From: Bacteroidales bacterium
GTDB lineage: Bacteria; Bacteroidota; Bacteroidia; Bacteroidales; UBA932
NCBI GenBank assembly: GCA_023230265.1
Contig: JALNXR010000043.1
Location: forward strand, 1-11,577
DNA: 11,577 nt
Direction of reading: 5' to 3'
Shown: positions 6,343-11,577 of the stretch, piece by piece
How positions within the stretch are numbered: position 1 is the stretch's first letter
Layout: each line of letters starts with the position of its first letter
The notes under the pieces: model-generated
Database searches by the model: none
What the model was told of the DNA's origin: nothing
The model's input: only the letters and a program-made list of their open reading frames with translations
Position numbers and translations under genes: made by a program

Positions 6343-9150
6343 CTACCTGGTTCCGTAATAAAGAGTCAGCCGGTTGCCGCTATTATAGATTTTCTGAGCA
6401 AGTTTCTGAATATCTTTGGAAGTGACCTTTTCAACATTCTGCTCCTCATTTTCATAGATATCAAATCCTTCTCTAATCAGGTGTTTGAAACGTCCGAACC
6501 AGTAGTCTGATTTCTTCTCCCTGGTACTGTAGTTCTTCTTTGTATACAGCAGTGCATTCTTTATCTCTTCCTGCACCGGACCGTTCTTTGCAAGATCTTC
6601 TATCTCCTCGTCCACAGCTTTGATAAGAATATCCTTGAGAGTGGGATCGGTTTCAAATTCAATTAGCAGATCGGCTCTGCTTTCAGGAGAGGAGTAAATT
6701 TCTCCGGAGACTCCCACATGGTAGGTACCCCCTTTATCCTCTCTTATGCTTTTGATATATCTTTCTGAAAGCAGATATCTCAGAAGATACATCGTAAGTG
6801 AGTTCTTCTGGTTATACTTAAGATCTGTGTGGTAATTTACACTTATTTGGGCTTTTGGTGTTCTCAGAGCATCATCATAGAAAAAGAACTGATCAACTCC
6901 TTTCTTTAAGCGGACACCTCTGTCGGTATATTTTTCCTGCTTATTTAATGAGGGAAGGGATCCCAGATATTTTTTCACAAGCTCTTTAATCTCTTCATCA
7001 CTCTGGGGGCCGGAGATAAAGAATTTAAAATCAGAAGCATCTGCAAACCTCTCTCTTATGATTTTGTTAAGTTCCTGATAAGTGGCTTTTTCAAGATCTT
7101 CCGGAGATGCACTCATTTTATATATGTTTCCACTGTACAGGAAATATTGCGAGCTATCTCTGTATTGAGAATATCTGGAATCTTTGTTTTTTTCTATTGC
7201 CTCTTTTTGCCGTTTGATGACAAGATCAAAATTCTCCTTGCTGATCTGAGCATCGGTAAAATACATATAAAGCATCCTGAACAGGGTTTCAGTCTCTGAA
7301 ACATTAGATCCTCCGGAAAGAGATTCAGAATTAAGTCCTATGCCGCCGGTGAGGGATGCATCTTTTGATGTCAGATATTGTTTGAGCTCCTTGTCGGTTA
7401 CTCCGCCGTAAGAGAAATACCTTGAGGATGTCGACAGAAGTTTTGCAGATGGAAGCCTGCTCTCATCAAGCTTTGAAATTCCCCCTTTACTCTCGGCAGT
7501 CATATAAAACCTTGCATTCGGTTCGCTGTTCCTGTACCAATAAATTTTCACACCATTTGCAAGTTTCCACTCTTTAAAACCGTATTTATCCCAGCTCTTT
7601 TCTGACACTATACCGGAACCTTTCAGATCACCCTTGATAATTGGCTCTTTTACAGAAAGTTTGCTTTCATATGGCTCTGTCTCAAAATCTTTCATTTCGT
7701 TCACAAGAGTCATTACCTCTTCTTCTGATGGCATTTTTGACTTTTCACTCTCAGGACCGGAGACAAGTATCACCCGGTTTTTGTCAGGGAAAATCGTTTT
7801 AATTGCAGCGTTGACATCTTCAAGAGTTACCTTATCCAGAATCCGGCTTTTAACATCATACAAATCTTTGATAGTAGTAAGCGGATCACCCATGGTAAAA
7901 TGCTCTACAATCAGATCTACATGATCGGCATTCTTTAGGTTGTTAATCTTGGAAATATCTCTCTTATGTTTGATTTCAATCGCCTTTTTTGCCATTTCAA
8001 AGTCATGCTGATCGAATCCCCACTCTTTAACTCTTTCAACTTCTGACAATATTCCTTTTATAGCTTTAAGAAAGTCTGTTCCGTCAGGAGATACAGTCAG
8101 TTGCAACAAATTGAGATTTGCCACTCCCCCAAGATTAACAGCGGCTGATGTTTTAAAGGGAGGATTCTCCCCGTCCTTTACTTTATCCAGCTTTGCCTGA
8201 AACATTTTTGACAATAAATCTGACACAACCGATTCATATATCGGTTTGATGGTGAGCCTCTCTTCCGGAGCAGGACCGTTTCTTTTATAAACCAGTTTTA
8301 CAGCTGATGCTTTGGTTTCATAGTCTGTAACAATTCCGTAAACCGGTTCTTTGTGTTCAGGAACAGGGAATACCTCTTTTGGAGAAGGATTTACAGCTTT
8401 TGGAATGGAAGAGAATCTCTCTTTTATCTTCTTCTCAAGCTGATCAACATCAAAATCTCCTACAAGTACAACTGCCTGCATATCGGGCCTGTACCATTTA
8501 TGGTAGAAGTCCACAAGTGTAGCCGGCTTAAAGGTATCAATCACCTCTTTGGTTCCTATGACAGTGGTTTCACCAAATTTTGAATTTTTGTAAATAAATG
8601 AGTTTGATTTTATTGTCATTCTGGAACGGCTGTTGTCGCTCAGTCTCCACTCCTCTCTGATAACGCCCCTCTCCTTATCAATCTCCTGGGGGTCGCAGGT
8701 GATGTAATATGACCAGTCATGAATTGCAAGTAAAACCGAGTCGATTATACTCTCCCTGATAAGGGGGACATCTGAGATGTTATAAACGGTCCTTTCTCTT
8801 GAAGTGTAAGCGTTTACATTGTATCCGAAACGGACACCGATTTTACCAAGATAATTGAGCATATCCTTACCGGGGAAATTTTTTGTTCCGTTAAACGCCA
8901 TATGCTCCAGAAAGTGAGCCAGTCCGTTCTGTTCAGGAGTCTCCTGGTGAGCACCTACATTGTGTACAATAAAAAACTCGCCTCTTTGGGCCGGAGTTGA
9001 ATTTTTCTTAATAAAGTAGGTCATACCGTTTTCAAGCTTTCCTACCCTTACTGATTCATCTACAGGAAGTTTCTCTTTTAAATCAACTGTTTGTCCTCTC
9101 AAAGGTAGAGAGAGCAGAAAAACAGCTGCAATCAGGTAAATTTTGTTCAT
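6343..9150 (-). CDS. M16 family zinc peptidase, two-domain PqqL-like
   Basis: This 935-residue secreted zinc peptidase of family M16 (insulinase/pitrilysin clan) is close in length to E. coli PqqL (about 930). A signal peptide covers roughly residues 1-20. The N-terminal active domain carries the inverted zinc motif HFLEH at 79-83 (His79, His83 ligands; Glu82 general base). Glu160 in KERGVIREEW lies 77 residues after His83, the spacing of the third ligand in pitrilysin. Two central M16 repeats follow, and near the C-terminus REDKGGTYHVGVSG, the segment that completes the substrate chamber in M16 enzymes. PqqL homologues degrade peptides or small proteins in the periplasm; the substrate here is unknown. 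No TonB-dependent receptor gene, the partner of PqqL in E. coli, is adjacent. It is transcribed divergently from the iron-sulfur gene and may share a transcript with the S46 gene downstream. Confidence 0.93.
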   Translation of the reverse strand: MNKIYLIAAVFLLSLPLRGQTVDLKEKLPVDESVRVGKLENGMTYFIKKNSTPAQRGEFFIVHNVGAHQETPEQNGLAHFLEHMAFNGTKNFPGKDMLNYLGKIGVRFGYNVNAYTSRERTVYNISDVPLIRESIIDSVLLAIHDWSYYITCDPQEIDKERGVIREEWRLSDNSRSRMTIKSNSFIYKNSKFGETTVIGTKEVIDTFKPATLVDFYHKWYRPDMQAVVLVGDFDVDQLEKKIKERFSSIPKAVNPSPKEVFPVPEHKEPVYGIVTDYETKASAVKLVYKRNGPAPEERLTIKPIYESVVSDLLSKMFQAKLDKVKDGENPPFKTSAAVNLGGVANLNLLQLTVSPDGTDFLKAIKGILSEVERVKEWGFDQHDFEMAKKAIEIKHKRDISKINNLKNADHVDLIVEHFTMGDPLTTIKDLYDVKSRILDKVTLEDVNAAIKTIFPDKNRVILVSGPESEKSKMPSEEEVMTLVNEMKDFETEPYESKLSVKEPIIKGDLKGSGIVSEKSWDKYGFKEWKLANGVKIYWYRNSEPNARFYMTAESKGGISKLDESRLPSAKLLSTSSRYFSYGGVTDKELKQYLTSKDASLTGGIGLNSESLSGGSNVSETETLFRMLYMYFTDAQISKENFDLVIKRQKEAIEKNKDSRYSQYRDSSQYFLYSGNIYKMSASPEDLEKATYQELNKIIRERFADASDFKFFISGPQSDEEIKELVKKYLGSLPSLNKQEKYTDRGVRLKKGVDQFFFYDDALRTPKAQISVNYHTDLKYNQKNSLTMYLLRYLLSERYIKSIREDKGGTYHVGVSGEIYSSPESRADLLIEFETDPTLKDILIKAVDEEIEDLAKNGPVQEEIKNALLYTKKNYSTREKKSDYWFGRFKHLIREGFDIYENEEQNVEKVTSKDIQKLAQKIYNSGNRLTLYYGTR

Positions 9151-9209
9151 TTTTGTGATTTTGTGTGGTTATTGTATATTGACTAGTAAAATAAATACTA
9201 AAAATATTA

Positions 9210-9227
9210 CAAAAATAGCTATTTTTG
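9210..9227. promoter_or_regulatory. Palindromic bidirectional promoter core
   Basis: CAAAAATAGCTATTTTTG is a perfect 18-bp palindrome in the 147-bp gap between the divergent M16 and iron-sulfur genes. Each strand reads TATTTTTG, a perfect TAnnTTTG -7 box: 9220-9227 on plus and 9217-9210 on minus. One site could therefore start both transcripts, with leaders of about 60 nt on the plus side and about 50 nt on the minus side. No good -33 box is seen at the usual spacing on either strand. A regulator binding the palindrome is an alternative or additional reading. Confidence 0.5.
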
Positions 9228-9297
9228 CGAGGCAAGAGTAAAAATATTTCTTAAAATTTATCCAACTACTTAATAATGTTAACAAAAAGGGTTTTAA

Positions 9298-11256
9298 ATG
9301 AAAAAATTTAAAAAAAACTGGCTCCGCCATTTAATACAATGGGGAGCACTTCTCGCAATCATTATCTTCCTCACTAAGGTTTTCGGAACTCAGAACGCAG
9401 ATCCGGAAGCATATTGCCCGTTCGGAGGACTTCAGACACTGGGAACATATCTGGTTGCAGGTTCTATGGCATGCAGTATGACTATGACCCAGATTATGAT
9501 GGGTGTCGTACTTGCTATTGCTGTTATTCTCTTCAGTAAACTGTTCTGCGGTTATTTATGCCCTCTTGGATGGGGCAGTGAGTACCTTGACAAGCTCAGA
9601 GCCAAAATGAAGATTAAATCATTGGTGATCAAGAATGGTTCCATCGCCGACAGATTTTTAAGATTATTCAAGTATGTCCTTCTCTTTATAATCTTCTACT
9701 ACACAATTAACGACTCAGAGCTTTTCTGCAAAAATTTTGACCCTTACTATGCAGCAGCAACCGGATTTAAAGGTGAGCTTACATTGTGGATGGCAATCGC
9801 AGCTTTTGCGGTATTCATTTTCGGCAACTTCTTTATAAAAATGTTCTGGTGCAAATATATCTGCCCACTGGGTGGTCTCAGCAACATTTTTAAATTTTCA
9901 ATCACCTTTGTAGTCCTTGTAGGCGTTTATGCTGCCCTCAACTACAGCGGTCTGGCTGTTTCCTGGGTATGGCTTCTTGCAGCTGCCTGCTTAATCGGAT
10001 ACATATGGGAGGCAATTTACCTGGAAGCTAAAGCATTCCCTCTTCTCAAGGTACACAGGGATACAGAAGCCTGCAACAATTGCGGTCTTTGCCCCAAAAG
10101 ATGCCCCTACAGCATCAATGTTGACAAAGTTGAAACTGTTAAACATATTGACTGTACTCTTTGCGGAGAGTGTATATCTGTCTGCAAACAGAATGCTCTT
10201 ACTTTTGGTAAAAAGAAGAGCTTCAGATGGCTTCCTGCAATACTCACAGTTGTTCTGATGGTTTTGGCATTCTTCCTGGGATCAAAATGGGAACTTGCTA
10301 CTATCGATGTAAAATGGGGAGATGAAGCTAAACAGGAAGTTCTGCAAAAGACAACTGTTGAGGGTCTCCGTTCTGTAAAATGCTACGGAAGTTCAATGGC
10401 TTTCAAGGCTCAGCTTGAGAAAATTCCTGGTATCTACAGGGTTGCCACATATGTCAAACATCACACTGTAGAAATCTTTTACGACCCTTCTGAAACAACC
10501 CCTGAAAAGATCAATGAAGCAATATATGTTCCTGCAAAATTCAAGATCAACCCTCCTAGTGCAGATGTTGAGCAGATTAAGGTAATCACTATCTATACAG
10601 AAAAAATGTATGATAAACTCGATCCGAATTATCTTGGAATACAGTTCCGCCTCTCAGGAAGGAAGTATTACGGAATTGAGACAGAATACTCCTGTCCTCT
10701 TACCGTCAGACTTTACATGGATATTACCGAACCTATTGATAAGGATTTTCTGGAGCAGACAGTTGAGATGAAAGAACTGGAGATGCCTGTTCATGGTGGA
10801 GGCGTTAATATAGTTAAGGTGGATTATGAATTTATCAGCCTGTCCGACCAGGTAGATACTGTGACAAGAAGAGAGTTCCTCGAAAGACAGTTTAATGCTT
10901 ACTCCAGAAGCTACAAGAAGAATATGGAGCAATGGGGTGGAAAGAATGAGGCTGTATACGAGCTGGTTTATCCCGGACTCGACAAACCGATTATTACAAG
11001 ATACCTTCCTTATCTCTCAAGCCATCTTTCACAGATTGACGGATTCCTGGGTATGGAAACTGTTCTCAATGAAAGAGATGAGTATGCATTCCGGTTTAAA
11101 TATTCCAAAGATGTTCTCGATGATGACAAAATCTGGGCTGCACTTACTGCACCCAAATGGAAAATCATGGACAAAGACGGGAATGTGAGCGAAACTGATC
11201 CCAAGTTTGCATTCGAGAATAAAGGTGCAACACTGGTAGCTGCTCCCCAGAAATAA
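9298..11256 (+). CDS. Membrane 4Fe-4S protein (NapH/NosR/CcoG-like) fused to an HMA-like domain
   Basis: This 652-residue protein has a membrane part at residues 1-330 with about six or seven hydrophobic segments (near 12-30, 63-85, 120-137, 160-182, 199-240, 311-328). The motifs YCPFGG (Cys40), CGYLCPLG (84-91) and CKYICPLGG (185-193) are typical of polyferredoxin membrane proteins of the NapH/NosR/CcoG group. Two 4Fe-4S sites follow: Cys259/262/265/269 and Cys286/289/292/296. Residues about 350-415 resemble a heavy-metal-associated domain, but GMxCxxC has become GLRSVKC, so only the second cysteine (Cys362) is kept. Residues about 420-652 match nothing I recognise; the end (about 595-640) has a second HMA-like pattern. 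Likely role: electron transfer across the inner membrane, perhaps linked to metal handling. Start ATG is 64-70 bp after the palindromic promoter. The next gene begins 38 bp downstream. Confidence 0.85.
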   Translation: MKKFKKNWLRHLIQWGALLAIIIFLTKVFGTQNADPEAYCPFGGLQTLGTYLVAGSMACSMTMTQIMMGVVLAIAVILFSKLFCGYLCPLGWGSEYLDKLRAKMKIKSLVIKNGSIADRFLRLFKYVLLFIIFYYTINDSELFCKNFDPYYAAATGFKGELTLWMAIAAFAVFIFGNFFIKMFWCKYICPLGGLSNIFKFSITFVVLVGVYAALNYSGLAVSWVWLLAAACLIGYIWEAIYLEAKAFPLLKVHRDTEACNNCGLCPKRCPYSINVDKVETVKHIDCTLCGECISVCKQNALTFGKKKSFRWLPAILTVVLMVLAFFLGSKWELATIDVKWGDEAKQEVLQKTTVEGLRSVKCYGSSMAFKAQLEKIPGIYRVATYVKHHTVEIFYDPSETTPEKINEAIYVPAKFKINPPSADVEQIKVITIYTEKMYDKLDPNYLGIQFRLSGRKYYGIETEYSCPLTVRLYMDITEPIDKDFLEQTVEMKELEMPVHGGGVNIVKVDYEFISLSDQVDTVTRREFLERQFNAYSRSYKKNMEQWGGKNEAVYELVYPGLDKPIITRYLPYLSSHLSQIDGFLGMETVLNERDEYAFRFKYSKDVLDDDKIWAALTAPKWKIMDKDGNVSETDPKFAFENKGATLVAAPQK

Positions 11257-11276
11257 TTTTTGGCTGCATAGTTAGC

Positions 11277-11292
11277 TATAACAATCGTTATA
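11277..11292 (+). other. Small hairpin just before the second S46 start codon
   Basis: TATAAC (11277-11282) and GTTATA (11287-11292) form a 6-bp stem with an AATC loop that ends two bases before the ATG at 11295. Such a structure could cover the ribosome entry site, but the stem is AT-rich and weak, and chance is quite possible. Confidence 0.25.
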
Positions 11293-11294
11293 AT

Positions 11295-11577
11295 ATGAAA
11301 AGCAATATACTAAAATTGCTACTACTCCTTATTCTGCTCCCGGTACAACAGGTATCGAGAGCAGATGAGGGTATGTGGCTGATAAACCTGCTTGACAAGA
11401 ACCTCACAAAGAAGATGAAACAGGCAGGGCTCAAGGTTGATCCCAAAGTAATCTACGACGAGAACAATGTCTCAATAAGCGATGCCGTTGTTGCACTCGA
11501 TTTCGGCTGCACCGGCAGCATCATATCTTCAAACGGATTGCTTATTACAAACCACCACTGCGCCTACGGAGATATCC
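11295..11577 (+). CDS. S46 family dipeptidyl-peptidase, 5' part only (cut by window end)
   Basis: The first 94 codons of a second S46 peptidase are present and the gene runs out of the window in frame. MKSNILKLLLLL begins a Sec signal peptide that ends at SRA (residue 23), again followed by DEGMW. The catalytic histidine is His88 in TNHHCAYGD. The N-terminus parallels the minus-strand S46 protein (DEGMWL, SDAVVALDFG, GSIISSNGLLITNHHC), so the two are clear paralogues, yet differ enough to be an old duplication. The missing C-terminus holds the specificity residue, so DPP7 and DPP11 cannot be told apart here. It starts 38 bp after the iron-sulfur gene on the same strand with no terminator between, so the two are probably co-transcribed. 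Confidence 0.93.
   Translation, partial: MKSNILKLLLLLILLPVQQVSRADEGMWLINLLDKNLTKKMKQAGLKVDPKVIYDENNVSISDAVVALDFGCTGSIISSNGLLITNHHCAYGDI

Noticed and set aside
10349..10545. Functional copper-binding HMA domain
   Set aside because: The first metal-binding cysteine is replaced by Ser359, so ordinary CxxC copper binding is not supported; only the fold resemblance is kept.

Overview
The window looks like a chromosomal segment of a Bacteroidales-type bacterium (phylum Bacteroidota), low in G+C and probably a peptide user. The evidence is lipoproteins with short signal peptides, two family S46 dipeptidyl-peptidases (typical of Bacteroidota such as Porphyromonas), perfect TAnnTTTG -7 promoter boxes, and weak or absent Shine-Dalgarno sequences. 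The genus cannot be fixed from the sequence alone.

Layout. Positions 1-555 contain no credible gene. They hold a nested palindrome (30-145), a roughly 52-bp-period tandem array (145-346), a degenerate 15-nt array (350-452) and a good promoter candidate (496-503). Next come a coiled-coil lipoprotein (556-1449, +), an intergenic array with an exact 20-nt period (1481-1580), and a lipoprotein M3 zinc peptidase of the Dcp/oligopeptidase type (1592-3727, +) ending in a strong terminator (3779-3815). The 301-bp convergent gap (3728-4028) carries that terminator, a stray copy of the 5' repeat (3830-3886), and an approximately 103-bp three-way-junction palindrome (3911-4013). On the minus strand lie an S46 dipeptidyl-peptidase with DPP7-type specificity residues (4029-6203) and a two-domain M16 PqqL-like zinc peptidase (6343-9150). 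A 147-bp divergent promoter region centred on an 18-bp perfect palindrome (9210-9227) separates the M16 gene from a plus-strand membrane iron-sulfur protein fused to an HMA-like domain (9298-11256). A second S46 peptidase starts at 11295 and is cut by the window end.

How the genes fit together. Four of the six genes encode exported peptidases. M3 removes small units from oligopeptides, S46 removes N-terminal dipeptides, and M16 cleaves larger peptides. All are predicted to act in the periplasm or at the envelope, which suits an organism that lives on proteins. The iron-sulfur protein is the odd member: it resembles NapH/NosR/CcoG-type membrane ferredoxins and probably moves electrons or serves metal handling. 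No complete new system is evident. The least explained parts are the iron-sulfur/HMA fusion and its unassigned C-terminus, and the several unrelated families of intergenic repeats and palindromes.
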